Shown: positions 1 through 8,969, counted from the first letter of the stretch. The stretch: DNA of 64,000 nt from Burkholderia cepacia (GCF_001718835.1 NZ_CP013443.1:682001-746000), one strand, 5' to 3'. Numbers and translations: made by a program. Notes: generated by a model not told the origin, from the letters alone.

Positions 1-1520
1 AGGTGATCTCGGCCGAAGGCCAGACGTACTCGCTCGACGCATGGCAGGAGTGGTACGGCGACAAGGAAACCGCGGTCTGCGTGAACAGCGGCAAGTACGA
101 CGGCCTGCGCTACACGGAAGCCGTCGACGCGGTCGCGGCCGACCTGAACGCCGGCGGCTTCGGCGACAAGCAGGTCACGTGGCGCCTGCGCGACTGGGGC
201 GTATCGCGCCAGCGCTACTGGGGCACGCCGATCCCGATCATCCACTGCCCGTCGTGCGGCGACGTGCCGGTGCCCGAGCAGGATCTGCCCGTCGTGCTGC
301 CGGAAGACCTCGTGCCGGACGGCTCGGGCAACCCGCTCGCGAAGTCGGAAGCGTTCCTGAACTGTTCGTGCCCGAAGTGCGGCGCGGCCGCGAAGCGCGA
401 AACCGACACGATGGACACCTTCGTCGATTCGTCGTGGTACTTCTCGCGCTACACGGCGCCGGACGCCGAGACCATGGTCGACGCGCGCACCGACTACTGG
501 ATGCCGATGGATCAATACATCGGCGGCATCGAGCACGCGATCCTGCACCTGCTGTATTCGCGCTTCTGGACCAAGGTGATGCGCGACCTCGGCCTCGTGA
601 AGTTCGGCGAGCCGGCGAAGAACCTGCTCACGCAGGGGATGGTGCTGAACGAGACGTTCTACCGTGAAGACGCTTCCGGCAAGAAGACCTGGTACAACCC
701 GGCCGACGTGACGGTCACGCACGACGACAAGGGCCGCCCGGTCGGCGCGACGCTGAACACGGACGGCCAGCCGGTCGTGCTCGGCGGCATCGAGAAAATG
801 TCGAAGTCGAAGAACAACGGCGTCGATCCGCAGGTGCTGATCGACCAGTACGGCGCCGATACCGCGCGCCTGTTCACGATGTTCGCCGCGCCGCCCGAGC
901 AGCAGCTCGAGTGGTCGGGTGCGGGCGTCGAGGGCGCGAGCCGCTTCCTGCGCCGCGTGTGGAGCTTCGGTGCGACGAACCGCGAAGCGCTCGCCGCGCG
1001 CGCGGGCTTCGACGCGGCCGCGCTCGGCGAAGCCGACAAGGCGCTGCGCCGCGAGATCTACAGCGTGCTGAAGCAGGCCGATTTCGATTACCAGCGCCTG
1101 CAGTACAACACGGTCGTGTCGGCCGCGATGAAGATGCTGAACGCGATCGACGGCGCGAAGGGCGCGACGCCCGGCGTGCTGCGCGAAACGTACGGCGTGC
1201 TGCTGCGGGTGCTGTACCCGGTCGTGCCGCACGTCACGTTCGAGCTGTGGAAGGCGCTCGGCTATGCGGACGAATTCGGCCCGCTGCTCGACGCGCCGTG
1301 GCCGAAGGTCGACGAGGCCGCGCTCGAGCAGGCCGAGATCGAACTCGTGCTGCAGGTGAACGGCAAGGTGCGCGGCGCGCTGAAGGTCGCGAAGGACGCG
1401 AGCCGCGAGGCGATCGAAGCGGCGGCGGTGGCGGACGAAGCGTTCGCGAAGTTCAGCGACGGCAAGCCGGCGAAGAAGATCGTCGTCGTGCCGGGCCGCC
1501 TCGTGAACATCGTCGTCTGA
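1..1520 (+). CDS. leuS: Leucine--tRNA ligase, C-terminal part (cut by window start)
   Basis: Class I aminoacyl-tRNA synthetase that charges tRNA-Leu in the cytoplasm. Only about the last 505 residues are present (the family is about 860), because the gene begins before the window; the reading frame is open from base 3. Visible are the catalytic-core stretch RLRDWGVSRQRYWGTPIP, a four-cysteine zinc-type insert (CPSC...CPKC), and KMSKS at fragment residues 265-269, which contacts ATP and the tRNA acceptor end. The anticodon-binding helical domain and the small C-terminal domain ending in VVPGRLVNIVV follow. lptE begins 37 bp downstream on the same strand, so leuS, lptE and holA probably form one transcript. 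The identity is very secure. Confidence 0.97.
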   Translation, partial: VISAEGQTYSLDAWQEWYGDKETAVCVNSGKYDGLRYTEAVDAVAADLNAGGFGDKQVTWRLRDWGVSRQRYWGTPIPIIHCPSCGDVPVPEQDLPVVLPEDLVPDGSGNPLAKSEAFLNCSCPKCGAAAKRETDTMDTFVDSSWYFSRYTAPDAETMVDARTDYWMPMDQYIGGIEHAILHLLYSRFWTKVMRDLGLVKFGEPAKNLLTQGMVLNETFYREDASGKKTWYNPADVTVTHDDKGRPVGATLNTDGQPVVLGGIEKMSKSKNNGVDPQVLIDQYGADTARLFTMFAAPPEQQLEWSGAGVEGASRFLRRVWSFGATNREALAARAGFDAAALGEADKALRREIYSVLKQADFDYQRLQYNTVVSAAMKMLNAIDGAKGATPGVLRETYGVLLRVLYPVVPHVTFELWKALGYADEFGPLLDAPWPKVDEAALEQAEIELVLQVNGKVRGALKVAKDASREAIEAAAVADEAFAKFSDGKPAKKIVVVPGRLVNIVV

Positions 1521-1557
1521 CGGCCCCGGCCGCCGGACGTACCCAGAAGGAGCGAAG

Positions 1558-2112
1558 GTGATCCGCAGATCGTTTTTGATGCTCGCCGTCGGCAGCGCGG
1601 TCGCGCTGTCGGCATGCGGCTTCCAGTTGCGCGGCCAGCAGGACTACGCGTTCAAGCACCTGCTGATCGTCGGCGCGCCGGCGCCGGTCGAGGCGCGCTT
1701 CGTGCGCCTCGTCGAGGCCGGCAGCGACACGAAGATCGTCAAGTCGGCGGACGACGCCGACGCCGTGCTGCGCATGTGGGAGTCGCGCGGGCAGAACACG
1801 CTGACGCTCAACAAGTTCGGCTCGGCGCAGGAATACGCACTGTTCTATACGCTGAACTACACGCTCACGAGCAAGGACGGCACCGTGCTGATCCCGCCGA
1901 GCGCGATCGCGTTGAACCGCGCGATGACGTATAGCGACCAGTACACGAACGCGAAGGCGCAGGAAGCCGACATCCTGTACGGCGACATGCAGAACGACGC
2001 GGTCGACCAGATGATGCGGCGTCTCGCGATCGTCCACTCGCTGACCCCGGCGCCGGAAGACGTGGTGCCGGGCGTCGCGCCGCGCGCGCCGTTGCCGCCG
2101 CCGCCGCTCTGA
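1558..2112 (+). CDS. lptE: LPS-assembly lipoprotein LptE
   Basis: Outer-membrane lipoprotein that plugs the LptD barrel and helps insert lipopolysaccharide into the outer leaflet. The 184-residue product starts at GTG with AAGGAG just upstream. It has a short lipoprotein signal peptide with lipobox LSAC and acylated Cys20, followed by CGFQLRGQ, typical of LptE/RlpB. A proline-rich C-terminal tail (PLPPPPL) ends the protein. It sits between leuS and holA (18 bp gap), the usual proteobacterial order leuS-lptE-holA. The family is poorly conserved in sequence, so the call rests on the lipobox, the FQLRG start and the synteny together. Confidence 0.93.
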   Translation: MIRRSFLMLAVGSAVALSACGFQLRGQQDYAFKHLLIVGAPAPVEARFVRLVEAGSDTKIVKSADDADAVLRMWESRGQNTLTLNKFGSAQEYALFYTLNYTLTSKDGTVLIPPSAIALNRAMTYSDQYTNAKAQEADILYGDMQNDAVDQMMRRLAIVHSLTPAPEDVVPGVAPRAPLPPPPL

Positions 2113-2130
2113 TCGACGGCGTACGCACCG

Positions 2131-3228
2131 ATGCAATTGCGACTTGATGCACTGGAGCCGCACCTCGCGAAGGGGTTGGCCGGGCTCTATACCGTCTACG
2201 GCGACGAGCCGCTGCTCGCGCAGGAGGCGTGCGACCGCATTCGTGCGGCCGCACGTGCGGCCGGCTTCACCGAGCGTTCGGTGCATACGGTCGAGCGCGG
2301 TTTCGACTGGAGCGTGCTGCTCGGCGCGACCCAGGCGATGTCGCTGTTCGGCGAGCGCCAGCTGATCGAGCTGCGCATTCCGTCGGGCAAGCCCGGCAAG
2401 GAAGGCGCCGACGCACTGAAGACGCTCGCGGCCGCGCCCAACCCCGACGCGCTGATGCTCGTCACGTTGCCGCGCCTCGATGCGGCCACGCAGAAATCCG
2501 CCTGGTTTACCGCGCTGCAGAACGGTGGCGTCGCGCTGAAGATCGATCCGGTCGACCGCGCGCAGCTGCCGAACTGGATCGGCCAGCGCCTCGCGATGCA
2601 GGGCCAGCGCGCCGCGCCCGGCGAGGACGGGCGGCGCGCGCTGCAGTTCATCGCCGAGCGCGTCGAAGGCAACCTGCTCGCCGCGCACCAGGAAATCCAG
2701 AAGCTCGGGCTGCTGTATCCGCAGGGCGCGCTGTCGTTCGAACAGGTGCACGACGCGGTGCTGAACGTCGCGCGTTACGACGTCTTCAAGCTGAACGAAG
2801 CGATGCTCGCCGGCGACGCCGCGCGGCTCGCGCGGATGATCGACGGGCTGAAGGGCGAGGGCGAGGCGATCGTGCTGGTGATGTGGGCCGTCGTCGAGGA
2901 ATTGCGCACGCTGCTACGGATCAAGCGCGGCACGACGGCCGGCAAGCCGCTGGCGACGCTGTTGCGCGAGAACCGCGTGTGGGGGCCGCGCGAGCGGCTG
3001 ATCGGCCCCGCGCTGAACCGTGTGTCGGAAGCCGTGCTCGAGAAGGCGCTCGCGTTTGCCGCGAAGCTCGACCGGCAGGTGAAGGGCCTGTCCGCGGTGA
3101 CGCCGGGCCGCCGCACGCAGGACGAACCGCCGCCCGATCCATGGGACGGGCTGTTCCAGCTCGCGATGACGGTGGCCGGTGCCCGCGGCGAGCGACCGCC
3201 GACCGCGGGTCGCGGCGTGCGGCGCTAA
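2131..3228 (+). CDS. holA: DNA polymerase III subunit delta
   Basis: Delta subunit of the DNA polymerase III clamp loader, which opens the beta sliding clamp. The 365-residue product starts MQLRLDALEPHLAKGLAGLYTVYGDEPLL, the characteristic N-terminus with the 'GDEPLL' stretch of the AAA-like domain. The domain order is an N-terminal clamp-binding domain, a helical domain in the middle (ERVEGNLLAAHQEIQKLGLL), and a C-terminal collar domain. Length matches the family (about 340-370). It lies 18 bp after lptE. A 137-bp gap follows before proA, so proA may have its own promoter. Confidence 0.96.
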   Translation: MQLRLDALEPHLAKGLAGLYTVYGDEPLLAQEACDRIRAAARAAGFTERSVHTVERGFDWSVLLGATQAMSLFGERQLIELRIPSGKPGKEGADALKTLAAAPNPDALMLVTLPRLDAATQKSAWFTALQNGGVALKIDPVDRAQLPNWIGQRLAMQGQRAAPGEDGRRALQFIAERVEGNLLAAHQEIQKLGLLYPQGALSFEQVHDAVLNVARYDVFKLNEAMLAGDAARLARMIDGLKGEGEAIVLVMWAVVEELRTLLRIKRGTTAGKPLATLLRENRVWGPRERLIGPALNRVSEAVLEKALAFAAKLDRQVKGLSAVTPGRRTQDEPPPDPWDGLFQLAMTVAGARGERPPTAGRGVRR

Positions 3229-3365
3229 GTCCCGCCTGCGGCGCCAGCGCGCCGTCCGCAACCCGCTTACAATTGCTTCGACAGCCGGCGCGGCCGATGC
3301 CGCCGCGTCGCGCCTTTCCCGACGAATTCATGCCGCCCAGCGCGGCGCGCTTCTCGAGTCACACG

Positions 3366-4637
3366 ATGGATATCGATCAGTACATGACCGACCTGGGCCG
3401 TCGCGCCCGGCACGCTTCCCGCGCGATGGCGCGCGCCAGCACGGCCGCGAAGAACGCGGCGCTCGACGCCGTGGCTCGCGCGATCGAACGCGACGCGCAG
3501 GCACTGAAGGATGCGAATGCCCGCGATGTCGCCCGTGCCCGTGAAAAGGGGCTCGATGCGGCGTTCGTCGATCGCCTGACGCTGTCGGACAAGGCGCTGA
3601 AGACGATGGTCGAGGGCTTGCGCCAGGTTGCGTCGCTGGCCGATCCGATCGGCGAGATCGGCAACCTCAAGTACCGCCCGAGCGGAATCCAGGTGGGCCA
3701 GATGCGCGTGCCGCTCGGCGTGATCGGCATCATCTACGAATCGCGCCCGAACGTGACGATCGACGCGGCCGCGCTGTGCCTGAAGTCGGGCAACGCGACG
3801 ATCCTGCGCGGCGGCTCCGAAGCGCTCGAATCGAACGCGGCGCTCGCGAAGCTGATCGGCGAAGGGCTCGAAGCCGCCGGCCTGCCGCAGGACGCGGTGC
3901 AGGTCGTCGCGACGGCCGATCGCGCGGCGGTCGGCAAGCTGATCACGATGACCGAATACGTCGACGTGATCGTGCCGCGCGGCGGCAAGAGCCTGATCGA
4001 GCGCCTGATCAACGAGGCGCGCGTGCCGATGATCAAGCACCTCGACGGCATCTGCCACGTGTACGTCGACGATCGTGCCGACCTCGGCAAGGCGCTGACC
4101 GTCTGCGACAACGCGAAGACGCACCGCTACGGCACCTGCAACACGATGGAGACGCTGCTGGTCGCGAGCGGTGTCGCGGCCAAGCTGCTGCCGCCGCTCG
4201 GCAAGCTGTATCGCGACAAGCAGGTCGAGCTGCGCGTCGATGCGGCCGCGCGTGCGGTGCTCGCCGATGCGGGCGTCGGCCCGCTCGTCGATGCGACCGA
4301 GGAAGACTGGCACACCGAGTATCTCGCGCCGGTGCTCGCGATCAAGGTCGTCGACGGCCTCGACGCCGCGATCGAGCACATCAACCATTACGGCTCGCAC
4401 CACACGGATGCGATCGTCACCGAGGATCACGACCGCGCGATGCGGTTCCTGCGCGAGGTCGATTCGGCGAGCGTGATGGTCAACGCGTCGACGCGTTTCG
4501 CGGACGGTTTCGAATTCGGCCTCGGCGCGGAAATCGGCATCTCGAACGACAAGCTGCATGCACGCGGCCCCGTCGGCCTGGAAGGGCTGACGTCGCTGAA
4601 GTACGTCGTGCTCGGGCACGGCGAAGGCCGCCAATAA
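3366..4637 (+). CDS. proA: Gamma-glutamyl phosphate reductase
   Basis: Second step of proline synthesis: NADPH-dependent reduction of gamma-glutamyl phosphate to glutamate semialdehyde. The product is 423 residues with start MDIDQYMTDLGRRARHASRA, and it belongs to the aldehyde dehydrogenase superfamily. The catalytic cysteine is expected at Cys258 within GTCNTMETLL. The stretch PLGVIGIIYESRPNVT is typical of ProA, and so is the C-terminus with GLGAEIGISNDKLHARGP. The open frame extends further upstream through holA in another frame, but only this ATG gives the family N-terminus. The HemJ-type gene follows after 21 bp. Confidence 0.97.
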   Translation: MDIDQYMTDLGRRARHASRAMARASTAAKNAALDAVARAIERDAQALKDANARDVARAREKGLDAAFVDRLTLSDKALKTMVEGLRQVASLADPIGEIGNLKYRPSGIQVGQMRVPLGVIGIIYESRPNVTIDAAALCLKSGNATILRGGSEALESNAALAKLIGEGLEAAGLPQDAVQVVATADRAAVGKLITMTEYVDVIVPRGGKSLIERLINEARVPMIKHLDGICHVYVDDRADLGKALTVCDNAKTHRYGTCNTMETLLVASGVAAKLLPPLGKLYRDKQVELRVDAAARAVLADAGVGPLVDATEEDWHTEYLAPVLAIKVVDGLDAAIEHINHYGSHHTDAIVTEDHDRAMRFLREVDSASVMVNASTRFADGFEFGLGAEIGISNDKLHARGPVGLEGLTSLKYVVLGHGEGRQ

Positions 4638-4658
4638 CACACGCGAGGCACACAATCG

Positions 4659-5081
4659 ATGGCGATGCTCTGGGTCAAGACGTTCCATATCGTTCTGATC
4701 GCCGCGTGGTTCGCGGGGCTTTTCTACCTGCCGCGCATCTACGTGAACCTGGCGATGGAAACCGATCCGGCCGCCGTGCGGCGCCTGTTGCTGATGGCGC
4801 GCAAGCTGTTCCGCTTCATGACGATGATCGCGGTGCCGGCGCTGGCCTGCGGGTTGTGGCTGTGGCTTTCGATCGGCATCGGGCAGGGGCAGGGCTGGAT
4901 CCATGCGAAGGTGACGGTCGTGCTGCTGCTGATCGTCTATCACGCCTATTGCGGGCACCTGCTGCGGGTGTTCGAGCGTGGCGAGAACCGCCGCACCGAC
5001 AAGTGGTATCGCGTGTTCAACGAACTGCCGGTGCTCGGCATGCTCGCGGCGGTCGCGCTGGTCGTGATCAAGCCGTTCTGA
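4659..5081 (+). CDS. hemJ: HemJ-type protoporphyrinogen IX oxidase (CopD family)
   Basis: Small inner-membrane protein of 140 residues with four predicted helices. It matches the HemJ/UPF0093 pattern closely: a WVKTFHIVLIAAWFAGLFYLPR start with His10, WIHAKVTVVLLLIVYHAYCG with His82, Lys84 and His95, and the ending FNELPVLGMLAAVALVVIKPF. HemJ proteins oxidise protoporphyrinogen IX to protoporphyrin IX in haem synthesis in bacteria that lack HemG or HemY. Automatic annotation often calls this 'CopD family', but a copper-export role is not suggested by the context. It is 21 bp after proA and followed by a strong terminator. Whether it is the only such oxidase of the organism cannot be seen here. 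Confidence 0.82.
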   Translation: MAMLWVKTFHIVLIAAWFAGLFYLPRIYVNLAMETDPAAVRRLLLMARKLFRFMTMIAVPALACGLWLWLSIGIGQGQGWIHAKVTVVLLLIVYHAYCGHLLRVFERGENRRTDKWYRVFNELPVLGMLAAVALVVIKPF

Positions 5082-5136
5082 GTCGAGCGGCCGGCGAGGG
5101 GCGGCCGGCACGGTTGTCTGCACCGATCCCTGCGCG

Positions 5137-5158
5137 ACGGCGCCCTTCGGGGCGCCGT
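5137..5158. terminator. Bidirectional terminator between hemJ and hexR
   Basis: Perfect 9-bp stem ACGGCGCCC / GGGCGCCGT closed by a TTCG tetraloop and followed by TTCGTCGTTT. It lies between the convergent ends of the hemJ transcript (plus) and hexR (minus), so it can serve both. Confidence 0.8.
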
Positions 5159-5250
5159 TCGTCGTTTACGTGCGGGCCGGCTGTCGGCTGACGCGCCGGA
5201 TCGTGCGCGGGTTCCGCATCGATCATGCGACGGCCGGTGCCGCGTGTGGG

Positions 5251-6099
5251 TCAATCCTTCGCGCCGTCGTCGATCCGGCGGCGCGTGATCGCCTCTTTCG
5301 CGCGGCCGACCCGCTCCATGAGCGCGGGGCCGCGCGACAGCGCGACACCGACCGCGAGGATGTCGCCGATCGCGAGATGCGACATCCGCGACGTCATCGG
5401 CGAGAACACGTCCGTTTCCTCCGCGACGTTCGATGCGAGGCTCACCGTCGCGAGCTTCGCGAGCGGCGAATGGCTCTGCGTGATCGCGACGACCTTCGCG
5501 CCGCACGCGAGCGCGGAACGCGCGGCGTCGACGATGTCGCGCGTGCGGCCGGTGTTCGAGATCGCGACGACGACGTCGTGCGGCCCGAGCAGCGCCGACG
5601 ACATCGAGAACGTGTGCGGGTCCGAATACGCGACGCTCGGCACGCCGAGCCGGAAGAACTTGTGCTGGATGTCCTGCGCGGCGATGCCGGAGCCGCCGGC
5701 GCCGTAGAACTCGATCCGCGATGCATTCGACAGCAGCGCGATCGCTTCGGCGACGCTGCCGGCCGACAGGCTGTTGCGCACCTCGATCAGCGCGCCGATC
5801 GTGCGGTCGAACACCTTGCCGATGATGCCGGGCGCCGGTTCGTCGGGTTCGACGTCGCGATAGACCGACGACACGCCCGGCGCGACGCTCTGCGCGAGCC
5901 GGATCTTGAATTCGCGGAAGCCGCTGCAGCCGAGCGCCTGGCAGAAGCGCGCGATCGTCGGCTGGCTGACGCCCGCGCGCGTCGACAGCTCGGTCATCGC
6001 GAGGTCGAGCACCTCGCGCGGCGCGGCGAGGATGTAGTCGGCGAGCTTGCGCTCGGACGGGCGCAACTCGGCGCGGATCGCTTCAATGCGGGGCAGCAT
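5251..6099 (-). CDS. hexR: RpiR-family repressor of glucose/Entner-Doudoroff genes (HexR)
   Basis: Transcription factor of 282 residues. The N-terminal RpiR-type helix-turn-helix (about residues 1-77) contains LSTRAGVSQPTIARFCQALG. The C-terminal SIS sugar-phosphate-binding domain (about 120-260) contains FYGAGGSGIAAQDIQHKFFRLG and AISNTGRTRDIVD. HexR proteins repress edd, eda and related glucose genes and are released by the pathway intermediate 2-keto-3-deoxy-6-phosphogluconate. Here the gene is divergent from edd-eda, and symmetric sites resembling HexR operators lie in the 293-bp gap, which supports the name and autoregulation. The start is fixed by MLPRIEAIRAEL at 6099. Confidence 0.92.
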   Translation of the reverse strand: MLPRIEAIRAELRPSERKLADYILAAPREVLDLAMTELSTRAGVSQPTIARFCQALGCSGFREFKIRLAQSVAPGVSSVYRDVEPDEPAPGIIGKVFDRTIGALIEVRNSLSAGSVAEAIALLSNASRIEFYGAGGSGIAAQDIQHKFFRLGVPSVAYSDPHTFSMSSALLGPHDVVVAISNTGRTRDIVDAARSALACGAKVVAITQSHSPLAKLATVSLASNVAEETDVFSPMTSRMSHLAIGDILAVGVALSRGPALMERVGRAKEAITRRRIDDGAKD

Positions 6100-6150
6100 G
6101 GGACGGCAGGCAGGAATCGGGTTCGGATGAGCGAGTGTATCGCAATCGAA

Positions 6151-6167
6151 TTGTAGAAAATCTACAA
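6151..6167. promoter_or_regulatory. Candidate HexR operator 1 (hexR side)
   Basis: TTGTAGA-AAA-TCTACAA, a perfect 7-3-7 inverted repeat 52 bp upstream of the hexR start codon. It fits the TTGT...ACAA layout described for HexR sites in Pseudomonas, though with 9 rather than 7-8 bases between the half sites. It is placed to allow autorepression of hexR. Confidence 0.6.
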
Positions 6168-6295
6168 GAAATTACTAACTGATTCGTCAACAACTGATGG
6201 CGCGCGGGATACCGGTGATTAGGGTTTTCACTAGGTGAAGCCTTGCTGGTGGCGGGAATAAGGGTTGCGTGCATGCGGATCGACATTGCGTGCGT

Positions 6296-6308
6296 GTAGT
6301 TTTTCTAC
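6296..6308. promoter_or_regulatory. Candidate HexR operator 2 (edd side)
   Basis: GTAG-TTTTT-CTAC inverted repeat inside a longer T-rich stretch (TGTAGTTTTTCTACTA), about 85 bp before the edd start codon. It shares the GTAG/CTAC core with operator 1 and is positioned to control edd-eda. Confidence 0.55.
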
Positions 6309-6392
6309 TAGACTGGCTTCGTTCGGTCGACGCACTCGACCGTCCCCACGATTCCAACCGCCGGTGTCGGCCGGCATACAGGAGCGCCCAGC

Positions 6393-8249
6393 ATGACGTC
6401 GCTGCACCCCACTCTGGCGAAGGTCACCGAACGCGTGATCGCCCGCAGCCAATCGACCCGTTCCGCCTATCTGCAGCGCATCGACGGCGCGCAGGGCAAG
6501 TTCCCGGCCCGCGGCGCGCTGTCGTGTGCAAACCTCGCGCACGGCTTCGCGGGCCTCGAGGGCAACGACAAGTTCGCGATCAAGGCGATCCGCGAGCCGA
6601 ACATCGGCATCGTGTCCTCGTACAACGAGATGCTGTCCGCGCATGCGCCGTACAAGGACTTCCCCGAGATCATCAAGGCGGCCGCGCGCGAGAACGGCGG
6701 CGTCGCGCAGTTCGCGGGCGGCGTGCCGGCGATGTGCGACGGCGTCACGCAGGGCAACCCGGGGATGGAGCTGTCGCTGTTCTCGCGCGAGGCAATCGCG
6801 ATGGGCACGGCGATCGCGCTCACGCACAACATGTTCGACGCGGCGCTGTGCCTCGGCATCTGCGACAAGATCGTGCCGGGCCTCCTGATCGGCGCGCTGC
6901 AGTTCGGCCACCTGCCGACGATCTTCGTGCCGGCCGGCCCGATGACGAGCGGCCTGTCGAACGACGACAAGGCGAAGATCCGCCAGCAGTTCGCGACCGG
7001 CCAGGTCGGCCGCGACGCACTGCTCGAAGCCGAATCGGCCGCGTATCACGGCCACGGCACCTGCACGTTCTACGGCACCGCGAACAGCAACCAGATGCTG
7101 ATGGAGCTGATGGGGCTGCACCTGCCGGGCTCGGCATTCGTTCATCCGCACACGCCGCTGCGCACCGCGCTGACGGCCGAGGCCGCGCGCCGCGTGCTCG
7201 ACCTGACCGTCGAGCGCGGCCGCTACACGCCGATCGGCCATGTGATCGACGAGAAGGCGATCGTCAACGGGATCGTCGCGCTGCTCGCGACGGGCGGCTC
7301 GACCAACCACACGCTGCACCTCGTCGCGATCGCACGCGCGGCCGGCATCCTGATCGACTGGAACGACTTCGACGAACTGTCGGCGGTCGTGCCGCTGCTC
7401 GCGAAGATCTACCCGAACGGCAAGGCCGACGTGAACCACTTCCACGCGGCGGGCGGCGTGGCCTTCCTGGTGCGCAACCTGCTCGAGGGCGGGCTGCTGC
7501 ACGAGGACGTGACGACGGTCGCGGGCAAGGGCCTGTCGCTCTACACGAAGGAGCCGAAGCTGATCGACGGCAAGCTGACGTGGGTCGACGGCGCGGCCGA
7601 GAGCCACGACACGAAGGTGCTGCGCGGCATCCGCGACCCGTTCCAGCCGGACGGCGGCCTGCGCCTGATGCAGGGCCGGCTCGGCCGCGGCGTGATCAAG
7701 ATTTCGGCGGTCGCACCCGAGCACCGCAAGGTGAGGGCGAGCGCGATCGTGTTCGATTCGCAGGAAGCCGTGCAGGAGGCCTTCGATCGCGGCGAGCTGA
7801 AGCGCGATTTCGTCGCAGTGGTGCGCTTCCAGGGCGCGCGCGCGAACGGGATGCCCGAGCTGCACCGTTTGACGCCGCTGCTCGGCGTGCTGCAGGATCA
7901 GGGCTTCCACGTCGCGCTCGTCACCGACGGCCGCATGTCGGGCGCATCGGGCAAGGTGCCGGCCGTGATCCACGTGTCGCCGGAAGCGCTGCTGGCCGGC
8001 CCGCTCGGCAAGGTGAAGACGGGCGATACGCTCGTGATCGACGCCGAAGCCGGCGTGCTCGACATCGAGGTCGACGCCGCGGAGTGGCAGGCGCGCCCGG
8101 TCGCGCAGCCGCTGCACCAGGCCGAGAACGAGGTCGGTTTCGGGCGTGAACTGTTCGGCGTGTTCCGCGCGGCCGCCGCGCCGGCCGAGCAGGGCGCATC
8201 GGTTTTCGGCGCGCTGGTCGGCGAAACCGCCGCCCACGTCGCCGCATGA
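6393..8249 (+). CDS. edd: Phosphogluconate dehydratase
   Basis: First enzyme of the Entner-Doudoroff pathway; it converts 6-phosphogluconate to 2-keto-3-deoxy-6-phosphogluconate. At 618 residues it is close to the family's usual length of about 600-620. It is an IlvD/Edd-family iron-sulfur dehydratase, recognisable by GGVPAMCDGVTQG, CDKIVPGLL, GTCTFYGTANSNQ and the C-terminal VTDGRMSGASGKVPA. The start MTSLHPTLAKVTERVI has an upstream AGGAG. It is divergent from hexR and followed after 19 bp by eda, forming the classic edd-eda operon. Confidence 0.97.
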   Translation: MTSLHPTLAKVTERVIARSQSTRSAYLQRIDGAQGKFPARGALSCANLAHGFAGLEGNDKFAIKAIREPNIGIVSSYNEMLSAHAPYKDFPEIIKAAARENGGVAQFAGGVPAMCDGVTQGNPGMELSLFSREAIAMGTAIALTHNMFDAALCLGICDKIVPGLLIGALQFGHLPTIFVPAGPMTSGLSNDDKAKIRQQFATGQVGRDALLEAESAAYHGHGTCTFYGTANSNQMLMELMGLHLPGSAFVHPHTPLRTALTAEAARRVLDLTVERGRYTPIGHVIDEKAIVNGIVALLATGGSTNHTLHLVAIARAAGILIDWNDFDELSAVVPLLAKIYPNGKADVNHFHAAGGVAFLVRNLLEGGLLHEDVTTVAGKGLSLYTKEPKLIDGKLTWVDGAAESHDTKVLRGIRDPFQPDGGLRLMQGRLGRGVIKISAVAPEHRKVRASAIVFDSQEAVQEAFDRGELKRDFVAVVRFQGARANGMPELHRLTPLLGVLQDQGFHVALVTDGRMSGASGKVPAVIHVSPEALLAGPLGKVKTGDTLVIDAEAGVLDIEVDAAEWQARPVAQPLHQAENEVGFGRELFGVFRAAAAPAEQGASVFGALVGETAAHVAA

Positions 8250-8268
8250 ATTTCAAGGAGCCAATTCA

Positions 8269-8895
8269 ATGAAGACGATTGCTGAAATCGTGAAGCTGGG
8301 CCCGGTCATCCCGGTGCTCGCATTCGACTCGGTCGAGCAGGGTGAGCACGTGTCGCGCGCGTTGCACGCCGGCGGCGTGAAGGTGCTCGAGATCACGCTG
8401 CGCACGCCGGCTGGCCTGGAAGCGATCCAGCGCGCGAGCCAGCTCGCGGACGACATCGTCGTCGGCGTCGGCACGATCACGAAGCCCGAGCATTGCGAGC
8501 AGGCGAAGCGCGCGGGCGCGAAGTTCGGCGTGTCGCCGGGCCTGACGAAAGAGCTGCACCTCGCGTCGCTCGACGCGGGCCTGCCGCTGCTGCCGGGCGT
8601 GATGACGCCGAGCGACATCATCCAGGCACTCGAATTCGGCTACGAGATCGTGAAGTTCTTCCCCGCCCAACAAGCGGGCGGCGTGCCGATGCTGCAGGCG
8701 TTCCACGGCCCGTTCCCGGCGCTGAAGTTCTGCCCGACCGGCGGCATCACGGTCGAAACCGCACCGAATTTCCTGAAGCTGCCGAACGTGGTGTGTGTCG
8801 GCGGCTCGTGGCTCACGCCGAAGGCCGCGCTCGCCGCGCAGGACTGGGCCGAAGTCACGCGCCTCGCGCAAGCCGCGAGCCAGCTTCCCCGTTAA
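8269..8895 (+). CDS. eda: 2-dehydro-3-deoxy-phosphogluconate aldolase
   Basis: Second Entner-Doudoroff enzyme; it cleaves 2-keto-3-deoxy-6-phosphogluconate to pyruvate and glyceraldehyde 3-phosphate. The 208-residue class I aldolase has EITLRT (catalytic Glu region), GVGTITKPEH, and the Schiff-base lysine in EIVKFFPAQQAGG, followed by KFCPTGGI. An upstream in-frame ATG at 8146 would extend the protein into edd, but ATG 8269 has AAGGAG eight bases before it and gives the family N-terminus MKTIAEIVKLGPVIPVL. A strong terminator follows. Confidence 0.97.
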   Translation: MKTIAEIVKLGPVIPVLAFDSVEQGEHVSRALHAGGVKVLEITLRTPAGLEAIQRASQLADDIVVGVGTITKPEHCEQAKRAGAKFGVSPGLTKELHLASLDAGLPLLPGVMTPSDIIQALEFGYEIVKFFPAQQAGGVPMLQAFHGPFPALKFCPTGGITVETAPNFLKLPNVVCVGGSWLTPKAALAAQDWAEVTRLAQAASQLPR

Positions 8896-8919
8896 GACTT
8901 GTACGAAATGACGGTTTGA

Positions 8920-8964
8920 CCCTCGGAAAGCAAGCGCTTAGTGCTTGTTTTACCGAGGGTTTTT
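8920..8964 (+). terminator. Rho-independent terminator of edd-eda
   Basis: Long imperfect stem from CCCTCGGAAAGCAAGC to GCTTGTTTTACCGAGGG with a short loop, followed by a T run at 8960-8964. It ends the edd-eda transcript just before the gntP operator. Confidence 0.85.
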
Positions 8965-8969
8965 GCTAA

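Noticed and set aside
2229..4637. An 802-codon frame that seems to fuse an unknown domain to ProA
   Set aside because: The first part reads holA in the wrong frame; only the part from 3366 is ProA.
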